Of a DNA stretch of 64,000 bases, positions 21,672-45,684 are shown piece by piece. Position 1 is the stretch's first letter, and every line of letters begins with the position of its first letter. Both the position numbers and the translations under genes were made by a program. The DNA comes from Struthio camelus (Eukaryota > Chordata > Aves > Struthioniformes > Struthionidae). The stretch lies in contig NC_090967.1 of the NCBI RefSeq assembly GCF_040807025.1, positions 7,060,001 to 7,124,000 on the forward strand. The letters are read 5' to 3'. The notes beneath the pieces were generated by a model. That model made no database searches. It had not been told where the DNA came from and worked only from the letters and a program-made list of their open reading frames with translations.

Positions 21672-22698
21672 ATCCAGACTGCCCAAATTTATTTCAAAAA
21701 TAAAAAATAAAATATTAAAGACCGAAAGCCTCGCTCTCCCCTCCCCACCCCCCCTCCCCGAAACACACAAAAGACTTTTACAGACAAAAAACACATCACA
21801 TGGGTTTTCTATTTGCACAGATCTCCTGACGAAAAAATCAAAGTCGGACAAGAAAAAGGATTTCTACGGCCTATGCAAGACTATGTCAGTATTGGCTCAG
21901 TCGGGTAATTAATGTCTATAAATATTAGCCCCACGGCTTGCAGACAGCCATGACCGAGTACTGGGTTTATTTATTCATTATTTTTTTAATTTTTTTTTCC
22001 TCTTTTTAAGTTAAAAAAAAAAAAAATCCAACCAACCAACAGGTGGGCGGGAAAGAATTCAGCAATTCCGAAAGTTGGTCTCTACCGCGGAGGGGAAGGC
22101 GCCGCTTCTTTTCCCTCCAAAAACAACATTAAAAAAAAAAAACACGCCCCCCCCCCCCAACAAAGCCCCCAAACCACTTCCGGCGCCGCCGCCGCAGCGG
22201 GTCCGGCGGGCGCCCGGGGGGCACCCGGCACGGCGCGGCCCCGTAAAGTGCACGCGGGGCCGGGGCGCTGCCGCCCAGCAATGCTACATATAAAAGGGAA
22301 GGAAAAGAAACGGCCCCGGCCTCGTCTTCACAGCCCAAAAAGCAGCTTTGAGCCCCGGCCCCGCCGCGCCGGCCGGCGGCGCCCCGCTCCCGCGGCGGCC
22401 GAGGGGCGCTGGCCAGGGCCGGTTCCCGCGCCGCCCGCCCCGCGCTCTCCCTCCCCGGCTCCCCGCGGAAAACCCCACCGGGGTCTTGGGGAGGGTGGGG
22501 GGGTCCCAGCCGCCCCCAGTGCCGCGTCCCCGCCGGGCACGGCCCGGGGCGCCGCGAGGCGGCCGGGTGCAGGAGATGGCAAACCTAGAGGAGATCTGGC
22601 CCATGGAAACAGAAATCAGAGCGCCGGCAGGCGAGGCGGCGAGAGCGGGGCCCTCGCGCAGAGTCCGCGGCCCCGGGCGGCGCGGCCCGGCCGCAGCT
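21672..22698 (-). other. MIDN: MIDN 3' untranslated region
   Basis: Runs about 1 kb from the stop codon to a predicted cleavage point just past an AATAAA. The distal part (21890-22030) is far more AT-rich than the surroundings and carries one ATTTA element, in keeping with an unstable immediate-early mRNA. The middle part has long A and C homopolymers on the plus strand at 22132-22160. The extent is inferred from sequence signals only. Confidence 0.7.
21688..21693 (-). terminator. MIDN poly(A) signal AATAAA
   Basis: A canonical AATAAA lies on the minus strand. The expected cleavage point is about 21665-21672, and a GT-rich stretch at 21630-21650 on the transcribed sense would serve as the downstream element. 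Another AATAAA run at 21965-21975 could be a proximal alternative. Confidence 0.7.
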
Positions 22699-33990
<11,292 letters not shown>

Positions 33991-34000
33991 TCGCCGACCT

Positions 34001-36600
34001 GCGGGAGGAGGGAGCAGCGGTTGGTGCCGGCGGCGGCGAGGGAGAGGGAGGCGAAATAAAACACAAATAAAAGGAAGTGGAAGGCAGCAGACAAAGGAAG
34101 GAGCAGCCCCCCGCTCTGCTGTACACACGCACTCACACACAGGGGCTGGAGAGGACGGGCTTCCTCTCCCTCGCTCCGGTTAAATATCCGCGAGTAACTC
34201 CGGATCCGCTCTGTTCCTCCAAGTCTTCCTTGCAAGGTCTTAAAGGAGATTTAGGTGGGAGGGAAGAACAAGGGGGGAACAATCCTTCCTACAGGAGAGC
34301 GGAGCTTGCACCGACTTGATCCCTCCGGCAATTAAAAAAATAAAAATAAAAATCTCTCCTTTTCCTCCTCCTATTCCTCCGGCTCCTCTCGAGGACGTGG
34401 GAGACGCGGTCCGAGGGGAGGAGGGGACTGCGTGCGTGTGTGGAAGGGGAGTTAAATGGAAGCGGCGCTGCCTCCTTCCTTTCTTTCTTTCTCTTTTTTT
34501 TGTTGGGTTTCTTTTTTTGTGCGTTGTTTTTCAGGGCGGGGGGTGGGGTGCGGAGCCCGGGAGGCAGCGGCGAGGGGGCGGGGGAAGGGGCAGAAGGCGC
34601 TTTTCTTTCCCCTTTTCTTTCCCCCCCTTTTCTTTGGGGGGCCGAACCCGCCTAACCGGCAGCGTCTGCCGCCGCCGCCGCTCCGAGCTCTGGCGTGAAA
34701 GTAACAAAAAAAAGGAGGGGGGGGGAGGAAAAAAGTTACAATGTATCAACGTTCCAGGGGGCGGGGCTTCCTCCCCTCATTCACTTCTTACTCCTCCGGC
34801 CGCCCCCAGCCAATCGGCGCGCGCCCAACGCGGAGACATCCGCGGCCGCAGCCAATGGCGGCAGGGCCGCGGCTCCCCACGTGGCCAGGCGGCTCCGCCG
34901 GGCCCGGCGGGAGGGCGGCCCGGCCGGATTCCTCCCCGCCCACGCGGCCCCGCGGAGCCGCCCCCTCCACCGCCCCCTGCGCGCCCTCGCCCCGCGCCTC
35001 GGAGCCATTCATAATCTCGGAGCCGCACAACAAAGGGCTCCCTATGGAAGCGGGGCCCCGCGCCCCGGGGGCGGGCAGGCCCCGGGAGGGGGCCGGCGGG
35101 CCGCGCACCGGCACCGGATTCGCCCCCCGCTTCCCCTCCTCAGCGCCGGTAAAGGCGGCGAACGGCAGCGCTGAGCGCCCCGGCGGGGCGCGGGGGAGCC
35201 GCGGCGAGCGGGCCCCGCGGAGGGGAGCTATTGTCCCGGGGGCTTCCGTGGGCTGGAGGAAGAGGCGCCTTGCCGCGGTGCGGGGAGCGGCCATGGGGGT
35301 GAGAAGGCCCGAAGAAAAAAACCCCGAACCCCAACGAGAAGAGCCAGCCGGGTGCCACGGAGGGGTTCACGCGGGACACGGGCACGCGGGCGGCCCGGAA
35401 AGCAGCGGAGGGGGCGGCTGAGAGGCCCCCGCATTGTTGGGGGCCTCAGTGGGAGGGGACTGGCCGCGGCCGGGGGAGCCGGGAGGCCAGGGCCACCGCG
35501 TCCTGCCCGCCGGAGTGAGGCGAGGTCACGGCGAGCGAGGGAAGCCGGCGGGGGGACGCGCACAGACACTCGCACCCGGTCACGCTCACGCACGCTCACA
35601 CCCTCGCAGCCGGTCACACGCGCAGCCCGTTTCCTCCCCAGTGACGCCGCTACAGCTTTGGGGAACGGCCTCGAGACGGGGCTGAGCCCGCGCGGCCCCC
35701 GGGCGCGCTCCTGCGGGCCCCCCGCTCCGGGGTCCCGGGAGGTGGGGGCGGCCCCGGCGGGGGTCACCGCGGCCCCGAGGGGGGGGCGGCGGGCGGGGGC
35801 TATGAGTCAGCAAAGCGCGGGCGCCCTCTGCCGGCCGCACCGCCTCTCCTCCGCCGGGGGCCGCGGAGGGGGGGCCCCGCCGGGCCCCGACCGCGGGGCG
35901 CCCCGGGCCGCCTCCCGCTCGGCCCGGCCGCGGCTCCCCAGCCGGGGCGGCTCCGCGCCCCTCGGCGCGCTGCGGGCCGGGGGCTGCCCCTCCCGGCCCG
36001 GGGCCCGGGGCAGCCCCCCGGCCGCGCTCCCTGTGCCCTGAAGGCAGCGACACCCCGAGTGACCGAGGTTAGAGAGGGGCCAGGCGGGCGGGACGGATTC
36101 CCGGACCACCGCCGCCCGCGCCCCCACCGGGAACCGCCGGTCCCGGGCCAGCGGAGCCTCCCGGCTCGCTCCGGAGCCGCTCGGGGAAAGCGGAGTGCTG
36201 GCAGCCCCGGTCTGCGGCCGCCAGTGGCCGGTCCCCCCGACGGCCCGTGCCTCCCCCGGCCCCGGCCCCGACCCCGACCCCACTCACCGAGCCCGGAGCG
36301 CTGCCCCACGGTTCCCCGGCGCGGCTGGAGTTCAGCTGCCTCCGGCGGCAGGAAGGCAAAAAGCGGCCCCCAAAACTTCCCGGGGGGCGGGGCGGCGGCG
36401 GCGGGGGAGGGTCGGCCGGGGGCTCCGGCGGCGCGGCGCGGCGCGGTGCGGTGCGGTGCCCCCTCCCAGGCGCGGGAGCCGGTCCGAGCGCAGCCCTGAC
36501 GCGGAGCTGCCGGGGAGGTGCCCCAAGTTTTATCCCGCACCGCCCGGGGTGGAGCCTGCCGGGGGCAGGGACCGGCCCCGGCCCCGGCCCCAGCGGGACC
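34001..36600 (-). promoter_or_regulatory. MIDN: MIDN CpG-island promoter region with candidate 5' noncoding exon
   Basis: Dense CpG sequence. CCAAT boxes lie at 34810-34814 and 34852-34856. An excellent minus-strand donor (CTCG then GTGAGTG) ends a candidate noncoding exon at 36288, which would splice over 2.3 kb to the acceptor at 33999. That gives 8 exons, the number known for human MIDN. An alternative is a start site near 34740, below the CCAAT boxes, with a weaker donor. The first-exon position is inference. Confidence 0.5.
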
Positions 36601-39600
36601 CGCAGGTGACGGCGCCGCACCTGCTCCCGGGGAGGGAGGGGGGTCCGGCCCCTTCCCCCCGGGCCCTGCTCCCCGCGGCCCCGGCTCGGCGTCCCCCGGG
36701 TCCCGGTCCCTGTGCCCCCGGGGGGCTTGGGCTCTCCCGGGCTCCCGTCTCTGCCACCCGGGGTGCCGGTCCCTGCTCACCGGTCCCCGCTCTGCCCGCC
36801 CCCCCGGTGCTCCCATGCGCTGGCCCGCGGGCTGGCTGTGCTCGGCGCTGCACACGGTGCTGCTGCATCCCCCGCCCCCGGGACCCCTGCCTCCAGGGTG
36901 CTTGTCCCCAGTCCTGGTGCCTCTGTCACCGGGGTGAAGGTCAGTCAGCACTGATGTGGTGAGCTCTCCGGGGGAGCTGAGCGCCCCAGTGGCTCCCAGT
37001 GGAGACTCTGAGGTCTAATGACAAGGTTGGGCAGTCCCCTCCCCCCAAGGGATTCCCTCTGTCCAACCAGCTACTCTACAGCTGCCGTCAGGAGAGAATC
37101 AAGATTCAGCCCCACAGAAGTTTTTGTGATGCTGGAGGGGCCGTAGGCGAAGGGGACTGTTGCTGCCACGGGTGTTGGCGGGAGGCGATGCCCCGTTGCC
37201 CTGGAGCGGGAAGCCGAAGGCCGCTTGCGCCAGGCAGCAGCGGTCCCAGGGACAGGGCTTGCCGCGGCCCGGGGAGCAGCCCTCCCGCGGGCTGGGGACA
37301 TGCTGCCTTTGACCTCGGCCTGACTCGGCCGGTTTTCTGCCTCGCAGACAATGCCCTGGCGCGCTCCTAGAGATCCAGAGCAGCTGGAGGGGAGATGCTG
37401 GCGGCGCCTGGGCCGGAGCAGGGAGGGGGCTCTGCGTCCCTGCCCCCCAGGCAGCAGCAAAGGGGCCCCGGCGAGCCCAGGGCTGCTCTTCCCCCTTAGC
37501 GCCGAGTCGCTCCTGGCGCGGCTCCTCGGCAGGGTCTGCACACCATCGCTCCGGGCGGGCTGGAGGGGAGGGAGCCTCCGCGGCCCCCCGCCCGTCCCCC
37601 TGCGGGCTCTCGGGGGCGGGGGGAGATGAGCTCCAGCGGCTCCGCTCCGGCTCCTGCCATTGTTGTCCCTGGGAGAGGGGCCGGGGCAGGGACGCGCCAT
37701 TGTTCTCCCCGGAGCCGCGCGCTCGGCCCCCGAGCCGGCCCTGCTGGCCCCCGGCCCAGCTTGCGGCGAGGGGTGAAGCCCCCAGGCTCGCAAGGAGAGG
37801 GGGCAAGGCTGGGCCTGGGCTTTACACCAGGAGGGGCTTCACCCCCCGAGCCGCCTCTCGCCGCTCTGCAGCGGGGCGCTGCGAGGGGAGGCCGTGCGGG
37901 GCGGCTGCTGCCTCGCTCGGGTTGGCCGGACGGCGCGCCGGGGCCCAGGGCCGGCCCCCCCGGCCCCGCTGCTCCCTTGCAGCCGCCAGGAGCCCCGGTC
38001 CCCGGCTCCTGCCCTGCCGGCAGCCTGCAGCGGCTCCATCTCGTTTCTTACGGGAAAGCTTCTCTTCCCGGGAATCCCGTGACTCCAGGAGCTGGCCCTT
38101 TAGGAAGCATGTGCACTTTTAAGCGTGGTTGAAGGTATCTGGAGCCTCCAGAGACAAAAGCAGGGAGATCTCAGGATTCCCAGCAGCCTAGATTTTGTGT
38201 GTTTAGTTTATTGTGTTGCCCTGGGAATAAATCATTAAAGCCAGACTTGAGCATAATTGCTGTGTGGCATCAGAGGCTCCTGCTGTCTCCAGAGGGAGCG
38301 TGCTCCAAACCCCGCACGGCTGAGCGGCTTGGGGAGAAGCGATGTGACGAGCAAATACCTACACAAATCCCGCTGGAGGCCACCCGCAGCCTCCCGCAAT
38401 CCGCTTAGCTAACCTGGGCCCTGCGGATTAGTCCCCCGGCAGCTCGCCGGCCACGAAGCGCGAGCTCACACGGGGCCGGCCCGGGCGCCGCGGGGCTGCC
38501 GGCCGGAGGAGAGCTGCTAGCCCTGGGGTCCCATGAGGGTCCCCGGGGTCCTGGCCGCTCCGCACGGCCCTAATTCGGGGAAGGGCCGTGGTGATGGTAC
38601 CGCCGTGGCACTGCTGTGCCACACCAGCGCCTGATTTTAGCTGGTAGCCCCGAACCCTTCAGGGGCCTGTTCTTGGAAGTGCTGTCCCTCGAAGGAAGGG
38701 AATTCCCAGGCCTCCTTCTTTGGGGAAATCCCCCACCAGCCCCAGGCAGCAGCTTTTTTCTTTTTTTTTTTCTTTTTGGACTGAATTCCTGGCTGATTTC
38801 ACAGCTTTGGCAACCGGGGATTTTATCACAAGTCTCTGCATTCCCCTCGCAGCCGCGGGGTCATGGGATTAGGGCAGAGCTGCAGCCGTGTCGAGACAGA
38901 GAACAAGGGAAGGGGGAAAAAGTAAAAAGGAAGTTTCTGCTCACGCGGCTGCAGAACAAAGCAGGACTCGAGCTCATCGCAGCCCCGGCGGGACGGCGAC
39001 CCCCCCGGTCACCGTGCAGGGCTTTTCCTCCGCAATCGCACGCTTTCTCCATCAAACGTGTGGCCCGGGGAGGGGCGCAGCGGCGTCCCGCAGGGCGCGG
39101 AGCTGGCGCGCCTCCGAGCGCCCGCCGGCGCCTGCGGCAGGGCCCGGGGCGCGGGCCGGCCCGGCCAGGGGCCGCTTGCGGAGCTGCCGCCAGCGAGTGG
39201 GAGCGTTCCCACGGGCGCCGGGCCAGCGGCAGGGCTTGCGGGGCACACCCGGCAGCAGGGCGCAGGCCAACCGCTTCACCCCGGCCCGCCGGGCGCTGCG
39301 GCGGGGGGGCGCGGGGGTCCCGGCACCCCCCCGGCCCGGAGCCCCCCGGGGGCAGCTCAGCCTTAGTCACCGTGGCGAGCGGTGACTCACGCGGCCGCGG
39401 CGCGCGCAGGTGAGCCACCGCTTGCTGCGCTGAGTAAGGAGCCGGCAATGCCCCCCTCCCCTGCGCCGATTCGGGGGACGGAGCCCCCCAGCCGCCAGGC
39501 GGGGGCCGGCTCAGGGCGGCCGCCCCGTGGCAGGGCGGTGGGGTGTCCTTGGGCAGGACAGCGGTGCCTGGGTCGGTGACGCTGGTGGGGCTGTAAACAC

Positions 39601-41042
39601 CCAGGCGTGGCCTTAGAAACGCACAATCGGCTCCATGTGTTTGCCGGCTCTCGGGGACGTGTCCTGGTGGCCCTTGCCAGCGCGGCCAGGCGGCCCAGCG
39701 CGGCTCCGGCCGGCGGCCCGGCCGCGGCCCCGGCAGCCCGCGAGCCCGGCGCAGGGGGAGGCCCCGGGCACGGCGCAGGGCTGCGAGCTCCCGCCCTGCG
39801 AAGGGGTCTCCGTCCCGAGCCCCCCGAGCCGCCCCGACCCACCGGCTCCTCCGCTCCCAGCGCTGCTGCTGCCCCTCCGCCCTAATCCAGCCCTGCCGGC
39901 CCGCCGCCCCGGTCCCCTCCTCGGGGCTCTGCCCCCCAAATGCCGAGGGCAGCCAGAGGCCGTTCCCATCCCAGCGCCGGACACGGGCGGGCCGGCTCCT
40001 CGGGCGAGCCGGGGCCATGCAGCCTGGCCCCGGCCCTGGGAAGGATGGCGAATCCCTCCGGATATAGCAGCGGCGCGCGCCCGGGTGCGGGGCCGTACTT
40101 GGCGGTGCCGGGCTGCGCTGCCCGCGGCCCCGGTGAGGCCAGGGCTATTCTCAGCTCCCTGAGCTCACCGTGCCCTTTGGGAGGCTGCGCTCCCCGTCCC
40201 CGCTGACGCAGGGCGCTCAGCTCAGCTGCCTCCGTCGGCCCCTGGGGCGCCGCCGGCTCCTCCGCGGCCGGCACCACCCCCTTGGCCCGGGCAGGAGCTG
40301 AGATTTGACTCCTTTCCCGGGTGAAACACGTGGGGAAGTTGGCTCTCGCTGCCCGGCTGCGCTCGGGCCGGGCGCAGGGCAGCCGGCTCGCGCAGGTGTC
40401 CCGCCGGCGAGCGGCCCCGCGAGGCTGGCCCCGGCCGGGCACCCGGGGCGGCGCAGCGACGGACGGGGCGCCCGGCCGCCCCGCGCCTCCCTGCCAGCTC
40501 TCCGGCGGCAGATCGGCCCGTCGCAGCCGGCCAGGCCTCCGCCAGCCCCGGGCTTCGGTCCGCCCCGTTGCGCGGCTCTGTCTCAGATGCTGGGACATTT
40601 GCTGGTTTGCTTTACATCACCGGCTCCGGGAGTCAGAAGACAACTCAGCTTGTTGTTGTTGTTGTTGTTATTGTTATAATAATAATAATTATTATTATTA
40701 TTATTATAAAAGCTCAAGCAAGTTGACCAGGCTGGGCGAGAGCAGAGCGACCGCTGCCTGCGGGCAGGCTTACGCACCGGGCTCCCGGGTGACGTGCTGC
40801 GCCCCGCGCCGAGCCTCTCCCGCCGTCCCCGGGGCCTCCCCCTCCTCGCCGGGCCCACCGGGGTCGCGGTGAGCTGGCGCCAGCGCCCAGGACCTGGCCG
40901 AGGCAGCGGGCGCCCGCAGGGTCGGCCCCCGAGGGGTCCCGCTCCCGGTAGGGTTTCCCGGGAGAGCCGAGCGCAGCCAGCAGTGCCACCGCTGCGGGGT
41001 CCGGGACCCCAGCCCGCTCCTGCCCCAAGGTGCCCCGGGGGG
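36601..41042. other. Intergenic interval upstream of MIDN
   Basis: No exon supported. The proximal part continues the CpG island. An AT-richer island at 38105-38420 contains AATAAA on the plus strand near 38226 and could be a conserved noncoding element. Confidence 0.5.
40650..40710 (+). repeat. Trinucleotide (TTG)n-(AAT)n-(ATT)n microsatellite
   Basis: Six TTG triplets pass into AAT and then ATT triplets over about 60 bp, the most AT-rich point of the region. Confidence 0.9.
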
Positions 41043-41123
41043 ACTACATCTCCCAAAATGCACCGTGGATGCCAGCAGTGGGTGGAGCCAGTGCACTTTG
41101 CAATGCATCATGGGGGCTGTAGT
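41043..41123. promoter_or_regulatory. Divergent pair of full-length ZNF143/Staf-type sites
   Basis: On the plus strand ACTACATCTCCC at 41043 is followed directly by AAAATGCACC. On the minus strand ACTACAGCCCCC, beginning at 41123, is followed directly by ATGATGCA. Both carry the ACTACA extension and the TCCCANNATGC core, point toward each other, and lie about 40 bp apart. No known gene starts here. Confidence 0.55.
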
Positions 41124-42554
41124 CCAGCTGCCCAGCCCCACTCTGCCCGGTGCACGCAGTTGGGGAGCAGCATCCTCAGTGGCGGCCCCCACCTGCCTCC
41201 AGCTCGGTGCCCTCATCCCGGTGCCGCGGCGGGAGGCTTGGCGGGATCCGGCCCGTCCCGTCCCTGCTAAGGGCTGGGGGCGACGCCGGCACGGGCGGGC
41301 GGCCGGCGGAGGGGTGCGTGCAGCGGCGCGGCCCGTCTCGGTGCCCCGACGCGCTGACACACGCGCGCACACTCAGCGCCCCGGCATCCCCACCCCCTCG
41401 CGCCTGCCCACTGCTCCACTTGGACCCGCGTCAAGAATGTGGGAACCTCTCCCGTGCGCGGGGCACGGCGCCAGCCGCCGGCACGGGGGCGCCCGCGGGG
41501 CTCGGCCGCCCCCGGCTCCACGCGGGGCGCAGGACGGTGCCGGCACATGGAGATAGGCGCGCTCGTGCAGGCTCGCACCCGGCCCCGCTCGCCAGCACCC
41601 CCGAACGCCCTCCCTGCCCCCTCGGCCGGGGCTGGCACGAGACCCGAGCGGAGGAAAACAAACCCCAAGGGCGGGTTGTGCCACAGGAAACCCCGGCCCA
41701 ACGGCGGGCCGCGGACGGGAGGAGGCGCTTCCTCTGGCCTCGTCCTGCACACGCATGAGCACCCCGCTCCGGCGGCCGCCCCGGCGTGCACACCCGGCAC
41801 GCACACCCACACGCACGCTCGCTGCGCACGCAGGCTCCCGCGCGCGCTCGTGCCCATGCACGCTCCCCCGGGGCCGCGGGCACCCCCTCGCTCCCCAGCC
41901 GGGACCGGACGCTCGCTCCGGCCCGTTTGCACGCATCCCGTCAGCGGCACACGCACCCCCTCGCTTCCCGGCCGGGCCGCGCTCCCCCCCCGTGCTGCGG
42001 TTCCTGTTTACGGCCAGGAGCCGCCTGTCGGCCCTTCCTCTGCCCGGCGCGCGCAGGGTGGGGGCACCGCCGTGAGTCACGCCACGCCGCACCGCACCGG
42101 CCCGGCGGGGGGGACGCTGCTGCGCCCCGCGCCTGACCCCGCTCGCAGCCCTGGGGCCCGCTGGCGCCGGCAGCCCGGTGCAGCCAGGGCGGCCGGGCCG
42201 GCACGGCGGCACCCGCACGGTGCGCTGCAGCCCGCGGCCAGCACCAGCGGCAGGACGTCCCGGCGGGGAGGCGAGCTGGCCCCGCGCACGAGGACGGGGC
42301 AACGGGCCGGGTCTGCAGCGCCCAGGCAGAGGGCGAAGCGGGCACCGATGGAGGCGTGGGGCGCCCCGGACCTGCACCCCGTGCTGCCGGCACAGGCGCG
42401 CCGGGACGCCCGGCAGCCCCTCTGGGTGCGCCAGCACCCGAGGCTTTACCGGAGGCCGCCGGGCTGGCGTCGCATCCTCCCTCCCGCGCGCGCTCGGCCC
42501 AGCGCGGGCTGCACACACTGCGCCCATGTTGCAGCTCGGGGGCGTCGAGGCCGG

Positions 42555-42660
42555 GGGAGGAAGTGACGTGCCCAAGGTCACCGGGTGAGTCAGTGCCGAC
42601 GCTAAGAATAGATGGAGGAATCCGGCCCTGGGCTTCACCCACCGGGCCGCATTCCCCAGC
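42555..42660 (+). repeat. MIR-type SINE fragment, first copy
   Basis: AAGTGACGTGCCCAAGGTCA, then CCGGGTGAGTCAGTGCC, corresponds to the MIR segment AAGTAACTTGCCCAAGGTCA, then CACAGCTAGTAAGTGGC. The following GGAATCCGGCCCTGGG continues the match. Confidence 0.7.
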
Positions 42661-42689
42661 GCCGAGACATGCTCCCGGGAGTTCACCTC

Positions 42690-42760
42690 GGCGCATCACC
42701 TGCGTTTTACTCGTGGGGAAACTGAGGCACCGATAGGGGAAGTGACTCACCCCGTACTGT
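42690..42760 (+). repeat. MIR-type SINE fragment, second copy
   Basis: GTTTTACTCGTGGGGAAACT, then GAGGCACCGATAGGGGAAGT, then GACTCACC, follows the MIR core (TTTTACAGATGAGGAAACTG, then AGGCACAGAGAGGTTAAGT) well. As it carries the part that should precede the first copy, the two are separate insertions. Confidence 0.75.
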
Positions 42761-45684
42761 GGCCTTTTAAATGCCCTGCTCTGATTAGATAATGGGTGGA
42801 TGGATCACAGAGACCCGAACAAGCCCTAAGCGAACCTTCGTCTCACCGCAGCGCCTACAGCCCCCCAAACCCGCCTGCTCCCCTGGGCGGGCGGCGCGAG
42901 GGCCCGCGCGGACCGGGCGAGCGGGCGGCGGCTGCCGGAGCCGGGAGCGGGAGGCCGAGGGCGGCGCGAGGGCCGCTCCGGCGAGCCCCTCCGGCGGGCG
43001 CGGAGGCACTGCGCTGGGGCTCTCCCCGCTGCGCGCTCGCTCGCTCTCTTTCTCTTGCTTCTTGTTCTTCTCCCGAACGCAGGGTGTAATTACTGCCCAG
43101 GACTCGGCCCGTGGGGTGTTTCCTGCAGCGAAAGCCAAACCAAGCCTGCGACGGTCCTCAAGATAAGGGCAGCGCCGCCGGGGAGGCCGGCGGGGAGACA
43201 GCGCCCCAGCAGCCCCACGCGGCAGGGCTCAGCGCCGCCCGGGCTGGGGTCACGAAGGAGCACGGTCTCTGCAGGCGGGTGGGCTCGGCTCGGAGCGGCC
43301 GCGCCGGCCCCCGAGCTGCCTGGACTGAACAAAGCCCTCCGGGGGGAAGGGGGGCAGGTCCGGGCTCTGCGGCGGCGCGGTGCCTTCCCCACCGCGCGGC
43401 TGCCCGGCCCGCGCCGGCCCCGCGCTCACCGGGGCCGGCCCGCGGCGGCGATCCTGGGCGGGCGCTGGCAGCGGGGGCCCCGGCCGGCGTCGGGTGCGCT
43501 TCGTAGGATTAGGTTTTGAGGGGAAACGCGATATCACAGCGATAGGTTAGGCTGCTGGAGATTAGATCATCTGCGGCTTCGGGAGCATCAGCAGCGCGGG
43601 GTTCTTGTGCAATCCGCGCAGCGCCTTCCTGCCGGCAGCCCTGCCGGGCCGCAGCCCGCGCCAGGCAGCCCCTGGCCTCCCGCCGGCCCGGCCCGGCCCC
43701 GGCCGCCCCGCGCGGCCCCTCTCCTCGCCGCTAAACCCAAGCAGCAGGGAAATCGCGACCGGTTCGGCTCGAACCGAGAGAGACGTCAGGGCCTGTTTGT
43801 GCTCGGCGCTTGGTGGGTGTTTGGCGAAACGAGAGCCAAACAAAAGCAAAAGAGAAACTTGCTGCAAAACAACCCCGGAGACCTCCTTGGAGCAGAGACC
43901 AAGCGTCGCCTTTTGTTTCCAGATGATCCTGACAGCCTTCAAAGCAAGAAGCGCCAGCTCACGTTTTCAGTGAGATGAATTTCCACCTGAAACTGATTAA
44001 ACCCCCAGGCCGGTTCCCCCTTCCCTCCTGCCACAGCCCTTCGGTGAATCTGAGCTGCATTCAGAAAGTTTCAAGTTTCCCCTTCCCCCCTCTCCATAAC
44101 CCCCCCCCTGCAATTTTGGGTGACTTCCCCAGTTTGCTGGCTGTAGCACGGGGGACGATATCGCCTGTTGGCAGCTGGAGGCCAGAGAGCAGAAACGCCC
44201 GAGCCGGCGCCGAGCGGCCGCGGGCCGAGCTCAGGCCGCCGCGAGCCCCGGGGCCGCGGCGGGGGCAGCGGGGTTTAGCAGCAGCCCCTGCCTGCTCGGC
44301 CACGGCCCCGCTCCGCGCACGGCGGCCCCGCTCTGCCCAGCTCCCCGGCGCGACGCGCGTGCTCGTGCTCCCGGCGCGAGCGGGTCCCCGGTGCCAGAGG
44401 ACCGGGAGGCCGCCACGGCGCGGCCCCCGGAGCAGCGCGCCGCCAGCCCTCGCTCCCGAACTGCGAGCCGGGGGAAAGCAGCCCCGGGCTCGCCGGCCGG
44501 GAAGGCAGAGGGGAAGGACGCGGAGCCCGGGCTGCGGCGAGCGCGCAGCACGCACCCCGGCGCAGCCCGGCCGGGGGCCCCCGCCGGCGCCCGCCCTGCC
44601 CTGCCCTGCCCTGCCGGCTCCGCGCCGCGGGAGATGCCAGCTTTCTCACGCCCTGCCGGCAGCCCTCGTGATCCGGCAGGGCCGTTTCGCGGCCCGCCCC
44701 GGCAGCAAGCCGTGCCCTTGGGGTGCCCCGGCCGGCTGCTGACACCGGCCGGGCCTCGGCGCCCCGTCGGGGCCCGTCTGGCGAGACAGGACGCGGGGCC
44801 GGGTGGGGGAAACGACGACGGGGAGAGCGGGGCCGGGAATGTCCCGCAGTGGCGCAAACACCCGGGTCCTGGCACAGCCAGAAAGCAGCAGCATCGCCGG
44901 GGGCAAGCGGGGTGGATGCCCCCCCCCCAGCCCCGCTGCCTCCCAGGGCCCGGCCGGGGGGGCCAAGGGGGCTGCCGCAGCAGCAGCCGCCGCGGCGCCC
45001 TGGGCCGAGGCAGCAGCGCAGGGTGCAGCGGGGAGGGGACGGGGCAGCTCCCAGCCGCCCGGGCGCTCCGGGTGCCCGGCACCTGCCAGGCCCCGGGGGG
45101 CCTTGCCTGCAGCGGCCCGTCCGCTGGGAGGCGAAGGAGCTGGTTCGGCCGGGCGCGGGTGGGAGCGCGGTCCGCGCAGCCCACGCAGGTGTGGCCGCGC
45201 TGGCTGGAGGCAGGCAAGCTCCGCGCCCGGCCGGCCCCGTCTTGCTGGGTGGCAGCAGCCGCCCTCCCCGCCTGCCTGCCGCTCTCCACCCCGGGGCAGG
45301 CGCACCCTGTCATTACGCCCCACAGCAGCTGCGGGTGCTGCCCGGCCAGGGAAGGGAGGGGGCGGCGGGGCCGGGGGCCCGCACGGCCTCGGCGATGGGG
45401 ATGCAGGTGGAGACGGAGAGCAGACCCGGCGCGGCCAGCAGGGGCAGGGAGGAGGACGGCGGGGGGCACGCCGAGCCCTGCCAGCGCTGGACCCCGCAGG
45501 GACCCCCGCGGCGGCCGAGCCGCCGGCGCTGGCACGGGGGCAAGCAGACGGGGTCACAGCAGCTGGACAAGGCTGGGCCGGGCGCACAATGACCCCATTG
45601 AGGTCCCGCGGGGGCAGGGGGGGAGGGCACCCAAGGTGGTGGTGGCAGAAGTGACTCCAGTGTCACGGCAGGCCTCAATCCCTG

